A DNA stretch of 64,000 nt from Microtetraspora fusca (GTDB lineage: Bacteria; Actinomycetota; Actinomycetes; Streptosporangiales; Streptosporangiaceae). Made by a program: the position numbers and the translations under genes. The notes under the pieces are model-generated. The model made no database searches and was not told where the DNA came from. It worked only from the letters and a program-made list of their open reading frames with translations. Positions 53,499-62,374 of the stretch are shown in pieces. Every line of letters starts with the position of its first letter. The stretch's first letter is position 1. The stretch spans positions 351,915 to 415,914 of the forward strand of contig NZ_BBYK01000040.1 in assembly GCF_001570365.1 (NCBI RefSeq), read 5' to 3'.

Positions 53499-55487
53499 TC
53501 AGGCTTCGGGCCAGGAGCGGACCTGGCCGATGCTGACCGGCAGGACGTCCTTGACGTCGATGGTGAAGCGGTAGACGCGCTTGGCCCGCTTGCTGTTGTC
53601 AGGGTCGAAGAAGCGCAGCTTCACATCCCAGCAGTCGCTGTCAGGGCGGCCGTAAGGGCTTTTCTCCACGTCGATGTTCTGCAGGGCCATGCCGTGGCCG
53701 AGAGCCTCGGCCAGGGTTTCGCGGGCCTGGACGGCGTTGGTGGCGGCGTAGTTCAGCGCGCGGTCGCGGCTGGTGGCGCCGAAGTTGCGCAGGTCGTAGT
53801 AGATGCGCTGGAGGAAGTCGGCGACCGCGTCGCTGAGGGGGGTGCCGTGATCGTGGCCGCGCTGGTTGTGCTCGGGCACACCGCAGTCCATGACAGCCTG
53901 GGCTAGCGAGGCGACCGACCAGCCGTACAGGCCGCGAGTCAGGTTCACCTCGACCACCGGCACGTACTGCCCGTTGAACAGCTTCGCGGTACGGCCGGGC
54001 AGCGTGCCGGGGATGGACACCCGGTCGACGAACTCGGCGTCGTCCTCGGCCTTGAGCTGGCGCTCCAGGAAGTCGGTCAGCCGCTCGTACACATCGGGCC
54101 CGTACCCGCCGACCGGCTCGATGGCGTAGATCGGGGTCAGGTCCAGATTCAGCGTCCAGATCAGCGGCCGCGCCTCGGAGGGGTGCTCGCGCAGGTAGGC
54201 CACCATCTGCCGCGGATCGTAGGGGTTGGCCGGCACGCTGTGCCCGTCCACCTGCACCGTCGGCATGAGCTGCTTGAAGGAGTCACGGCGGGCCTCGCTG
54301 CCGAAGTCATAGCCCAGCGTTCCTAGCGCGTACACCAGCCGCTGCGCCGCGGGCGGGGCCTGCTGGGGCTCATCTGCCGAGGGCACCACACCGGCAGGGA
54401 TCGGCGGCGGCGTCACGACGGGAGCGGGTACCGGCGCCGAAGGGGCGGTCGTGGGGATGAAGGACTCGCCAGTGGTGCAGTCACACCCGGCCGGGGCACC
54501 GGTCGGCGGCAGGGCGCCGCAGGAGGGGGCCACGGCCGGCTCGCCCGCGTCCACCGGGGAGTCCGGGCCCGCCGGCGTGGCGGCCGAAGAGGTCGAGGAA
54601 GAGGTGGTCACAGCAGTCACCGCTTTCGTGATGTTGAGTGTTCCGTTCAAGTGCCGCAGGCATGCCGCGCTCTCCAGGCTGTCGAGCGGGCCGGTGCCCG
54701 GCTCGCAGGGATCGGCGGTTTCGCGCAGCAACTCGCCGACGGCGAGAGGGTCCGGTTTGCCGCCCTGGCGCAACTGCAGACAGGTCAGCAACGCCGCCAC
54801 CCCCGCCACGATCGGTGTGGCCAGGCTGGTGCCGGTCATCGTCGCGATCCCGCCGCCCGGTACGGCGACCCGGATGTCCTGGCCGGGGGCCAGCAGCCCC
54901 TGTCGGCGGCTGCCGGGCCCGAAGTTGCTGATCGGCAACGGCCGTCCGGCATCGTCGCACGCGCCCACGGCCAGCACCCCCTCCAGGGTCGCCGGCACGT
55001 GATCGCACAGGCAGCCGTCGTTGCCGGCGGCTGCCACGATCAGTACGCCCTGCTCGCGGCAGCGGCGCACCGCCCGCGTCAGAACGTCCTCGGCCTCGCC
55101 GGCGTCGGCCAGCTGTCCGCCGCTGACGTTGATGATGTGCGCGCCGGCCTCGGCCGCAAGCTCGATCGCGCGAGCCAGCTCCAGTTGGGAGGTGCGCCGC
55201 CTTTCGACGAACACCGGCACGCTGATCGCCCGGCACGCCGGTGTCACACCCATCACCGGGCCGTCGTGGCGGCCGAACAGCACGCTGGCCACCGCAGTGC
55301 CGTGGGCCGCCTTGGCACCTGCTGCACCGGCGGGCCAGACGTCACGCACCTGGCTCGGCTTTCCAGCCGGAAAGGCCGGGTGCGTCTCGTCGACCAGCCC
55401 GTCGACGACGGCCACCGTGATCCGGTCGTCGCCCGTGGTCAACTTCCACAGATCGGCCAGTCCGGGGATGTCCCGCACCTCGCCCAT
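53499..55487 (-). CDS. PatG-like S8 serine protease (cyanobactin maturation protease type)
   Basis: A 662-residue protein from ATG 55487, with GGAG six bases upstream. The subtilisin domain has an intact triad: Asp29 in VAVVDGLVD, His62 in AHGTAVASVL, Ser221 in TGTSLATPIVAG, and Asn156 in AAAGNDG. A Pro/Ser linker with Cys pairs (APAGCDCTTGE) leads to a C-terminal domain matching the PatG C-terminal part: YALGTLGYDFGSEARRDSFK, NPYDPRQMVAYL, LIWTLNLDLTPIYAIEPVGG and RGLYGWSVASL. In cyanobactin pathways PatG cleaves and macrocyclises the core peptide. The N-terminal oxidase domain of PatG is absent here. A peptide gene lies just upstream. Confidence 0.92.
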   Translation of the reverse strand: MGEVRDIPGLADLWKLTTGDDRITVAVVDGLVDETHPAFPAGKPSQVRDVWPAGAAGAKAAHGTAVASVLFGRHDGPVMGVTPACRAISVPVFVERRRTSQLELARAIELAAEAGAHIINVSGGQLADAGEAEDVLTRAVRRCREQGVLIVAAAGNDGCLCDHVPATLEGVLAVGACDDAGRPLPISNFGPGSRRQGLLAPGQDIRVAVPGGGIATMTGTSLATPIVAGVAALLTCLQLRQGGKPDPLAVGELLRETADPCEPGTGPLDSLESAACLRHLNGTLNITKAVTAVTTSSSTSSAATPAGPDSPVDAGEPAVAPSCGALPPTGAPAGCDCTTGESFIPTTAPSAPVPAPVVTPPPIPAGVVPSADEPQQAPPAAQRLVYALGTLGYDFGSEARRDSFKQLMPTVQVDGHSVPANPYDPRQMVAYLREHPSEARPLIWTLNLDLTPIYAIEPVGGYGPDVYERLTDFLERQLKAEDDAEFVDRVSIPGTLPGRTAKLFNGQYVPVVEVNLTRGLYGWSVASLAQAVMDCGVPEHNQRGHDHGTPLSDAVADFLQRIYYDLRNFGATSRDRALNYAATNAVQARETLAEALGHGMALQNIDVEKSPYGRPDSDCWDVKLRFFDPDNSKRAKRVYRFTIDVKDVLPVSIGQVRSWPEA

Positions 55488-55611
55488 GTCGCTCCTGTCA
55501 CTCCCCCGCTGGCGCTTGGATGGCTGACCCACTGCGATGAGCGCCCGACGCCGCCTTGTCTGGAACGCAGAGGGCACCGGGCACTCACCGGTTCACCGGT
55601 TCACCGGCTGG

Positions 55612-55752
55612 TTACTCGTCGTTCTCGTCGGCGAAGGGAACGCCCGGAATCGGCACAACCGGCCAGAGGGACTGCTCCGCGCCGTCACGGTCGGTCGAGG
55701 GAGCACCGTTGATGGTGCGCACCACAGGGGCGGACTGGATGGGCAGGTTCAT
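55612..55752 (-). CDS. 46-residue candidate RiPP precursor peptide
   Basis: ATG 55752 follows AAAGGAAAGG. The peptide begins MNLPIQSAPVVRTINGAPS, has a charged turn (DRDGAEQ), and ends with a Pro-rich hydrophobic segment SLWPVVPIPGVPF followed by the acidic tail ADENDE. It stops 124 bp before the PatG-like protease start. Size, leader/core-like layout and position directly ahead of a maturation protease are those of a ribosomal peptide precursor. The hydrophobic segment would be the core and ADENDE the follower. No known precursor family is recognised. Confidence 0.7.
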   Translation of the reverse strand: MNLPIQSAPVVRTINGAPSTDRDGAEQSLWPVVPIPGVPFADENDE

Positions 55753-55939
55753 TGACCTTTCCTTTCTGCTGGGCAGTGATGCCGCACACCAGCATTCCCC
55801 TACTCACGGTTACTTTATAGATACTCTCTGCTACCATAGGGCGCGGATCCACGACGAGTCACGGCATGATCACTTGCGGAGCAAGAGGATGGTCGGCCGC
55901 TGCACGTGGCCGGGGCGGTCGCCGCCGCAGCCCTCCTAG
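55753..55939 (-). promoter_or_regulatory. promoter region of the PatG/PatA-like operon, cut by an IS
   Basis: On the minus strand an AT-rich patch GAGAGTATCTATAAAGTAAC lies about 70 bp before the precursor start and may hold the -10 region. Upstream sequence is interrupted at 55940 by the IS701 remnant, which may have removed or replaced regulatory DNA. Confidence 0.4.
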
Positions 55940-57262
55940 TAGTGCTTTGTTGGGTCAGGCTTTTGTGGCTGGTCCGTTTCGGGATGTAGTGGTGCGATGC
56001 GGGCGTGACCCCCGAGCACCTTGCCCATGTCCGGCAGCAACTGGAGTCCTTCGCTGCGGAGATGTTCGCTCCTTTGGCCCGCCGGGATCAGCGGGCCAAA
56101 GGGCTGACCTACCTGCGGGGCCTGCTGCTGGACGGCCGCCGCAAGTCGATGCAGCCGATGGCCGAGCGCCTGGGTGTCGACCACCAAGGACTCCAGCAGT
56201 TCCTCGGCCTGGGTGATCGACGACACCGGCTTCCCCAAGGACGGAATCGCCTCACCCGGCGTGGCCCGGCAGTACTCCGGCACCCTGGGCAAGGTCGGCA
56301 ACTGCCAGGTCGGCGTCAGCGTGCACGCGGTCACCGACGCCGCCTCCTGCCCGCTGAACTGGCGCCTGTTCCTGCCCGCCTCCTGGGACCCCGCGCAGGC
56401 CGCTGACGATGAGGCCGCCGAGCAGGTCAGCGCGCGCCGCGCCATCCCCGATGGCGAACACCACCGGCCCAAGTGGCAGCTCGCGGTGGAGATGCTCGAT
56501 GAGCTGGCCGCGTGGGGTCTTGCGCCGCCGCTGGTGGTGGCCGATGCCGGCTACGGCGACAACGCCCACCTGCGCGCGGCCCTGTCCGAGCGCGGCCTGC
56601 ACGTGGTGCAGGTCAAAGGAAAGGAGCGGTCACCGCCCACCACGCCACCGACGAACCCGACCCGGTCACGTACTTGGGCCGCGGCCGCCCGCCCCGGCCA
56701 CACCGCTACCCGGCCCGGCCGATCAGCCTGCGCGAGCACGTGCTGGCCGCCGGACATCAGGCGGCGCAAACCGTGACCTGGCGGGCCGGCTCCAAAGGGC
56801 TCATGACCTCCCAGTTCGTCATCCTGCCCGTTCGCGTCGCCGGGCGTCGGCCGCGCCCCGCAGCCGACGGCACGCTGCCGATCAGTCTCCTGATCGCGCA
56901 ATGGCCCGACGATGAGCCCGAGCCGACAAGTACTGGCTGACCGTCCTGCCCGCCGGCACTCCACCGGCCGCGCTGGTCGCCCTGGCCAAGATCCGCTGGC
57001 GGATCGAGCACGACTACCGCGAACTGAAGACCGGCCTGGGCCTGGACCACTTCGAGGGCCGCTCCTGGATCGGCTGGCATCGCCACGTCACCCTGGTGAC
57101 CTCCGCGCATCTGTTCTGCACCGAACTGCGCCTGCACGACCCAAAAGCTGCGGCCTGACCCTCTACACGATCCTCAAGGAACTCCAGGTGCTCCTGGCCA
57201 CCTGGACCGGCCGCTGCCCGACCTGCTCACAGCGACCACCCTGATCACCTAACAAAGCACTG
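55940..57262 (+). mobile_element. IS701-family element with decayed transposase
   Basis: The ends are inverted repeats: AGTGCTTTGTTGGGT at 55941-55955 and, read inward from the right, AGTGCTTTGTTAGGT (57247-57261). Outside them are CTAG on the left and ATAG on the right, close to the YTAG target preference of IS701-like elements. The internal transposase is broken by at least three frameshifts. Confidence 0.85.
56005..57159 (+). pseudogene. IS701-family transposase pseudogene
   Basis: The reading passes through several frames: HLAHVRQQLESFAAEMFAPL at the start, then WVIDDTGFPKDGIASPGVAR (catalytic Asp), LVVADAGYGDN (second Asp), TWRAGSKGLMTSQFVILPVR, and finally IRWRIEHDYRELKTGLGLDH (Glu). 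Each shift destroys the full-length product, so the element cannot move itself. Confidence 0.88.
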
Positions 57263-57277
57263 ATAGGGGCTTGTCAG

Positions 57278-60200
57278 ATGTCAGCCTTCCAGGCGCAGGT
57301 CGAACAGTCCCAGGAAGCCGGAAAAACCATGGCGCTGGCCAGCTTCGGAGACCCCGACATCTTCGCCGCCCCGTTTGACGTGGATGCCGTCGGCCCACAG
57401 GTACACGTAGTCCACGTTCGACAGGTCCCGGTCGGCGAAGGTGCGCTGCACACGTCGAGCATGGTCACCGTTCCTGACGCGGCCTCCCTGCGAATCACCG
57501 GAAAGCTGACCATGGAAGCCTGGGTCAATCCCACGACCTCGGGTGTGCCCCGGCCAACGCTGATCAAGGAGGCAGCGTCCTCACCTGCCTATGGCCTGCA
57601 CGCGGCGGTGAAAACCTGCCTCGGCTCGGTGTTCGAGTGCATGATCATGCCGACCTACGTCTATGCGCCGAGCGCGCAGGCGAAGATCGGCGGCACCGCT
57701 TACTCCGCGACGGGGACCACTGCCCTACCCACCGGATCATGGAGCCACATCGCCGGCGTCTACGACGGCACGACCGTCAAGACCTACGTCAACGGCACCC
57801 TGGCCGCCACCACCACCGTCAGCGGAAGCAACGACACCAGCACCTCACCGCTGCGGATCGGAGCCGACACCGTCGCGGGCACATACTTCAAAGGCCTGAT
57901 CGACGAGGTTCGCGTCTACAACCTCGCCCTCACCCAGGCCCAGATCCAGGCCGACATGAACATGGCCGTCGGCGCGCCGCCTCCTGTGGACAATCCGCCC
58001 ACCGCGCCTGGCACCCTGACCGCCGTCGCCGGACCCGACACCGTCGACCTGTCCTGGGGTGCGGCGGCCGATGACCGCGGCGTGGTCACCTACGAGGTGC
58101 ACCGCTCGAAGGCGGCGAACTTCACCCCGACCGCCGCAACGCGAATCGCCACGCTCAGTTCCCTGACCTACAGCAACAGCGGCATGCCACAGGGGCAGTA
58201 CTACTACCGCGTCGTCGCCGTCGACAACGCCGGCCAGGCCGGTCCCTCCTCCAACGAGGTCGCGGCCATGACCTCCGCGCAACTCTTCCCGCCGATCTCC
58301 AGTGCCCTGTCGGGACAGGTGATCAGAAGCGAATTCAAGCTTGGCAGCCCGGACAGCTTCAAGTTCAAGATCAAGGTCTGCCTGACCGGGGTCACGCCGC
58401 GGATCTGCAACGAGACGCCCTTCTACCGGATCACCTCCGACGCACCGCATCTGCCGACAGACCTTGCCACTGGCACGGAGGAGCCTCTCAACCCGACCTT
58501 GTCCGGCATCGTCTCCCGCCCGTCGGGCGGCCCGGTCAAGGGCCGTTTCTATCTGTACCAGGCGAACGGCACACCGCTTGGACCCGTCCCTCTGGCGGAG
58601 GGCGAGGTCTCCGGCGGTGAGCGGCTGACCGCGCGTGTGCCGGACGGCTTGATCGTCGAGGACGGCTCTTACTACTGGCGGATGGACGCCTGCCTGGCGG
58701 AGATCTGCACACCGAAGACCGCGCCCGTCCCCTTCGGCGCACCGGTCCCCGAGCCGGAGTCACCGCCGACCCAGCAGGTCACCCTGTCCGGTAACGCGCT
58801 GACCATCCGCTCGGCCTCGGCCTCGGCGACTGCCTGTGGAGGCGCGCCCTGCCCGCTCACTCCGTCCACCACGCAGGTGGGCGGCGCGGGAGCGACCCGC
58901 AAGGTGTCGCTGATCAAGGCCGACATGAGCTCCCTTCCGCCGGGAGCCTTGATCACCTCCGCGGTGCTGGACCTCGGCGGCGCGACCTGCGACGGACCAT
59001 GCCCCAACAGCCAGGTGATCGCGGCGCACTTCAAGAAGAACGAACTGGAGGAGAACCCGACCGGGTCCGTGCTGGTGGCGGATCTGGTCCAGCAGTCGCA
59101 GCAGCAGGTGCAGGTTGGCACCCCGGAGATCGACGTCACCGCGAACGCCAATGGCTGGCGGCACGAGGTGCCGGACGAGACCTTCATCGACCCCGGTGTG
59201 GCAGTGCTCTCCGACGAGACTGTCCCGCCGGTCGAGCTCGGCGGGAGCGGGGCGAGCCGCCCCACCTCGCTGCGGGTGATCTACCGCCCGGCAGGGCCAC
59301 CCGGGATCATCCCCAGGATCGACGTCCGGCAGGGCGACGGCGGAGCGCTGCTCCGGTGGGCGCGCCCGGACGACCTCGGCGCGGACACCGAGATCCAGAA
59401 CTTCGACCTGGAGGTGTTGGACGCCGGGAACACGGTCGTCCGATCCTTGACTGTCAGCGAGGCCACGGTCATCGTCGGCGGGCTCACCAACGGCGCCACC
59501 TATCGATTCCAGGTCCGCACCCACACGCCGTTCGGCGTCGGCCCGTGGAAGGTGTCGGCCGACACCGTCCCGCAGGCCGTTCCCGGCGGCCCGACCGCCT
59601 ACCAGGACGCGGTCGGCGAGTATGCCGAGGCTCGGCAGAGCCTGCTCGACAAGCGGACGGAGAACACCGGGGAGGCCGTCGAGGACGCTAACCAAGCGGC
59701 CACGATCGAGCCCATGCTGTACGCGCGGCAGCAGGACCTGGTCACCACTGGAGTTGAGGACCGTGCCACCGACGGCGTGCGGCTCGGCGACACCTTGGTG
59801 TCGAAGCTGGACGACGGCACCGTCGTGGTGCGCTCGGCCGTGACCGGGACCACCGTGTACAACGGCCAGGACGATCCGGTCGAGAACGAGTGGACCACCA
59901 CGGAGGACTTCGTCTTCGCCGCCGACGCGAACGGCAACGGCCAGCTCAAGCTCAGCGGCGAGAAGAGCGCGTCCGCTGTAGACGCCATGCTGGCGGGCAA
60001 CTCGTCACAGATCAACGCCTGGGCCGGTGGCGTGGCGCCGGATCCGGTCACCGAGCTGCCGCCGGTGGACGACAGCACCGCGGATCCCCCGGCCCTCGCC
60101 CGGACTTTGGCTGCGACGACGCTGAACCGGCGGGAGAAGGCCGCCTTCTGGGCCTCGCTGAACGTCGGCCCGGCCAGCAACAAGGGCTGGGAGTATCCCA

Positions 60201-60688
60201 ACGACTGCGCCAACTTCGTGTCCAAGGCACTGGCTCGGGGCGGCAAGTTCCGCCAGATCCACATCGCCGCCTGGTTTGGCTGGCTCAACCGGCGAGGTGA
60301 AGGCTCCTGGTGGGAACGCGGCTGGAAGGATGACTCCTTCACGTTCGCAGCGGCGAACAAGAATTACGAGCACTTCATGCGGCAGCGCTTCGGGCAGTCC
60401 GATCAAACTCGGGCCATCGTCTCCGCCACGTACACGCCAACCGAATCGCGGCTTTCCAACGTCATGCTCGGTGACACGATCTACTTCCTGAACAGAAACA
60501 CTGGCGAGTACACCCATATGGGGATCGTCACCGCCGTGACAGGAGGCTCCCCGATCAACATCAAGCAGGTGTACTTCGCGCAGCACGGCGGAGATGGCGG
60601 CACGGGTTCCGGTCCCTCCATGAATCTCGGCGAGCGGTTCAAGGTCACGGAGTTCAGCGGGTTGGTGTTCGGCCGTGTTGCGTGGTAG
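57278..60688 (+). CDS. large LamG / FN3 / DNRLRE / amidase protein, N-terminus replaced by IS-derived sequence
   Basis: A 1136-residue open frame. Residues about 60-230 form a LamG/concanavalin domain (SLRITGKLTMEAWVNP, GSWSHIAGVYDGTTVKTYVN, GLIDEVRVYNLAL). An FN3 domain follows (DTVDLSWGAAADDRGVVTYE), then a DNRLRE-like wall-protein module (RKVSLIKADMSSLPPGALIT), and a second FN3. The C-terminal domain is amidase-like: WEYPNDCANFVSKALARGG with Cys near 976, and YTHMGIVTAVTGG with His near 1079. It would hydrolyse cell-wall or peptide amides outside the cell. The first roughly 55 residues instead translate an antisense transposase scrap and no signal peptide remains, so the gene is probably 5'-truncated and may be non-functional. 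Confidence 0.78.
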   Translation: MSAFQAQVEQSQEAGKTMALASFGDPDIFAAPFDVDAVGPQVHVVHVRQVPVGEGALHTSSMVTVPDAASLRITGKLTMEAWVNPTTSGVPRPTLIKEAASSPAYGLHAAVKTCLGSVFECMIMPTYVYAPSAQAKIGGTAYSATGTTALPTGSWSHIAGVYDGTTVKTYVNGTLAATTTVSGSNDTSTSPLRIGADTVAGTYFKGLIDEVRVYNLALTQAQIQADMNMAVGAPPPVDNPPTAPGTLTAVAGPDTVDLSWGAAADDRGVVTYEVHRSKAANFTPTAATRIATLSSLTYSNSGMPQGQYYYRVVAVDNAGQAGPSSNEVAAMTSAQLFPPISSALSGQVIRSEFKLGSPDSFKFKIKVCLTGVTPRICNETPFYRITSDAPHLPTDLATGTEEPLNPTLSGIVSRPSGGPVKGRFYLYQANGTPLGPVPLAEGEVSGGERLTARVPDGLIVEDGSYYWRMDACLAEICTPKTAPVPFGAPVPEPESPPTQQVTLSGNALTIRSASASATACGGAPCPLTPSTTQVGGAGATRKVSLIKADMSSLPPGALITSAVLDLGGATCDGPCPNSQVIAAHFKKNELEENPTGSVLVADLVQQSQQQVQVGTPEIDVTANANGWRHEVPDETFIDPGVAVLSDETVPPVELGGSGASRPTSLRVIYRPAGPPGIIPRIDVRQGDGGALLRWARPDDLGADTEIQNFDLEVLDAGNTVVRSLTVSEATVIVGGLTNGATYRFQVRTHTPFGVGPWKVSADTVPQAVPGGPTAYQDAVGEYAEARQSLLDKRTENTGEAVEDANQAATIEPMLYARQQDLVTTGVEDRATDGVRLGDTLVSKLDDGTVVVRSAVTGTTVYNGQDDPVENEWTTTEDFVFAADANGNGQLKLSGEKSASAVDAMLAGNSSQINAWAGGVAPDPVTELPPVDDSTADPPALARTLAATTLNRREKAAFWASLNVGPASNKGWEYPNDCANFVSKALARGGKFRQIHIAAWFGWLNRRGEGSWWERGWKDDSFTFAAANKNYEHFMRQRFGQSDQTRAIVSATYTPTESRLSNVMLGDTIYFLNRNTGEYTHMGIVTAVTGGSPINIKQVYFAQHGGDGGTGSGPSMNLGERFKVTEFSGLVFGRVAW
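57371..57449 (-). mobile_element. fragment of a second IS256-type transposase gene
   Basis: About 79 bp, read on the minus strand, encode FADRDLSNVDYVYLWADGIH. This is nearly identical to the corresponding part of the intact transposase at 48988-50319. Only this scrap remains, fused in antisense to the 5' end of the LamG/amidase gene. Confidence 0.85.
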
Positions 60689-61136
60689 CGGCATTCGCCG
60701 GGCGCTGCTGGTGCTCGCGCTGATTCCGGTGCTGGCCGGCTGCTGGTGCGGGCAGGTCGTCAGACGGGAGGTGCCGATTCCGCCCGCCTCGGCCAGCCCG
60801 GAGGATGTGGTGCGCGCCTACATCGATGCCCTGCTCGGCAAAGACGCGGAGACCATCCGTGCCGTCATGGTGCCGGAAACGGATTTCGACAACGAGTTCA
60901 ACAATCCCATCAGTGCGTTCCGGAACTGGATTTCGGCCAGCGACATCACGATCGGCGACTCGTACACATCGAACCTCTGCCCCGGCCCGGCCGGGGAGAA
61001 GTGCCGGAGGATGAATGTCACCATGGAGCTGTGCGAGGTCGATAGCGGGTCATACCCCGACGGTGACTTCGCTCAGAGCTTCGGGGTGCGGTACGTGAAG
61101 GACCGGTGGCTCGTGACCGGGTTCGGAAGCGGCTGA
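60675..61136 (+). CDS. putative lipoprotein, unknown function
   Basis: A 153-residue protein from GTG 60675, overlapping the end of the LamG/amidase gene by 14 bp. The N-terminus is a lipoprotein signal (RRALLVLALIPVLAGC). The mature part starts SPEDVVRAYIDALLGKDAET and ends FAQSFGVRYVKDRWLVTGFG. That is the fold style of NTF2-like/DUF4829 lipoproteins, with extra Cys pairs (NLCPGPAGEKC). Coupling to the amidase gene suggests an immunity or accessory role, which is inference. Confidence 0.8.
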   Translation: MLRGSGIRRALLVLALIPVLAGCWCGQVVRREVPIPPASASPEDVVRAYIDALLGKDAETIRAVMVPETDFDNEFNNPISAFRNWISASDITIGDSYTSNLCPGPAGEKCRRMNVTMELCEVDSGSYPDGDFAQSFGVRYVKDRWLVTGFGSG

Positions 61137-61145
61137 CCGAGACCG

Positions 61146-61177
61146 ATGGCCGTGACCCCTTCGCGGGTCACGGCCAT
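61146..61177 (+). terminator. perfect 13-bp terminator hairpin
   Basis: ATGGCCGTGACCC and GGGTCACGGCCAT pair perfectly around CTTCGC, nine bp after the lipoprotein stop. It ends the amidase/lipoprotein transcript. Confidence 0.85.
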
Positions 61178-61526
61178 TCGGCATGTGTCAGGCGCCTGTG
61201 GATGCCAGAAATTCGGCCCCCTACGCGACCTGCGCATAATCGCGGATCAGTTCACCAAGGCGATCGCAATGGGTGACCTTGATATCGGTTCCGGAGAATT
61301 TCGCGCTTCCGCGAGTGGTACATCATTAGCGGTAAAGGACGCATCGTCGCTCACCGGTTGCTCAATCGTTGCTCGGTTCATCGCCGGGATGGTTGCTCGG
61401 TGGTTGCTCGTGTGTACGCGACACGGGGAGAGACGGTCCGTCACAGCACGGCACATCAGCGGGGACAACTGCGGACGGACGGATAAAAATCGGCACGCCG
61501 AGGCACAGGTTGGCATTGATCAAGGC
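61178..61526. other. non-coding element end with four GTTGCTC repeats
   Basis: No gene is seen. GTTGCTC occurs at 61357, 61368, 61392 and 61403, as two pairs each spaced 11 bp. The second pair and its continuation (GTGTACG) match the sequence at 47944-47970. These are candidate integrase arm-binding sites. Confidence 0.55.
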
Positions 61527-61616
61527 GACTCATAATCCGTGGGTCGTGGGTTCAAGTCCCACCCGCCCTACTCAGTTTGATCAGTGAATATGCCCTGCCA
61601 CCTGCGGTTTCTCGAT
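61527..61616. repeat. right attachment site (attR), 90-bp direct repeat with tRNA 3' remnant
   Basis: Identical to 47817-47906. The first 44 bp are the anticodon-to-3'-end part of tRNA-Met without its 5' half, so this copy cannot make a tRNA. It marks the right border of the 13.7-kb island. Confidence 0.88.
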
Positions 61617-62374
61617 TCGCTGCGGTCTTGGAACGAGTAGAAGACGGCCGATGGTTGCTCGTTGGCTGCTCTTGGGCGCGGTCCGGGCATGCGGTAGATC
61701 GTTTAGATGGCCTTCGTCAGGTCAGACCTCAAAGACGATCAAGAGAAGACCGCAACCGAACACCCCTCAGGCCCGGAGCTTCAGACGCCGCCCTGCCAAC
61801 AACCAAGAATGCTCCCGCCACCCTCGGCCGCCCCTGGGCGAAGAACCCGCGAGCCACACCAGTGGACGAATACTCCGCTGGTTGGACCACTTCTTCAGCG
61901 AGCCCTCCGGCAGCGCACTCCGCGATGACCCGCGGATCAGCGGAATAGGCCTCCTCCCCCCGAATGCGGCCCCAGCCCCGAGGTGAGCCGATCCGTGCAG
62001 GCCACTGGACTTCCGAAAACACGCACGATCATGTGGTCCGCGCCGCTAGTTGAGGTCCCGTACTGGTGGGCTCGCGTATTCAACTGTCACGAGTTCCCCG
62101 GGTTGCCGCCCCCCGTTCGCTGCAGAGAGTGACGTTTGTTCTTTGGTCGGCGAATGCACCGGCGATGGTTGAGCATGCGAGCTCACCAGTGTCAAGCCCC
62201 TCATCGTGGCCTCGTCGTCCTGGCGCCCAGACTGCTTCCGAGGGTGACCGGGCGCAACGTGAGGTCCGATACCCGCCAGGCTCGGCTGCCGTCGGTACTG
62301 CAGTCTGAGGGAGGTGGTCGTGCTCCGGGCCCAGCCGACTCCACTGGTACCACCTCTCTCCGAAAGGTCTCTCC
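61617..62374. other. 758-bp gene-free stretch, partly element-derived
   Basis: The first roughly 300 bp are the diverged relative of the sequence right of attL, including GTTGCTC/GCTGCTC at 11-bp spacing (61654, 61665). After about 61950 nothing is recognised. The last roughly 100 bp must carry the promoter of the SDR gene (CCGAAAGG box before its ATG). Confidence 0.45.

Noticed and set aside
61527-61570. Second tRNA-Met gene
   Set aside because: Only the anticodon-to-3' part is present. The D-arm and 5' acceptor strand are missing, so it is an att remnant.
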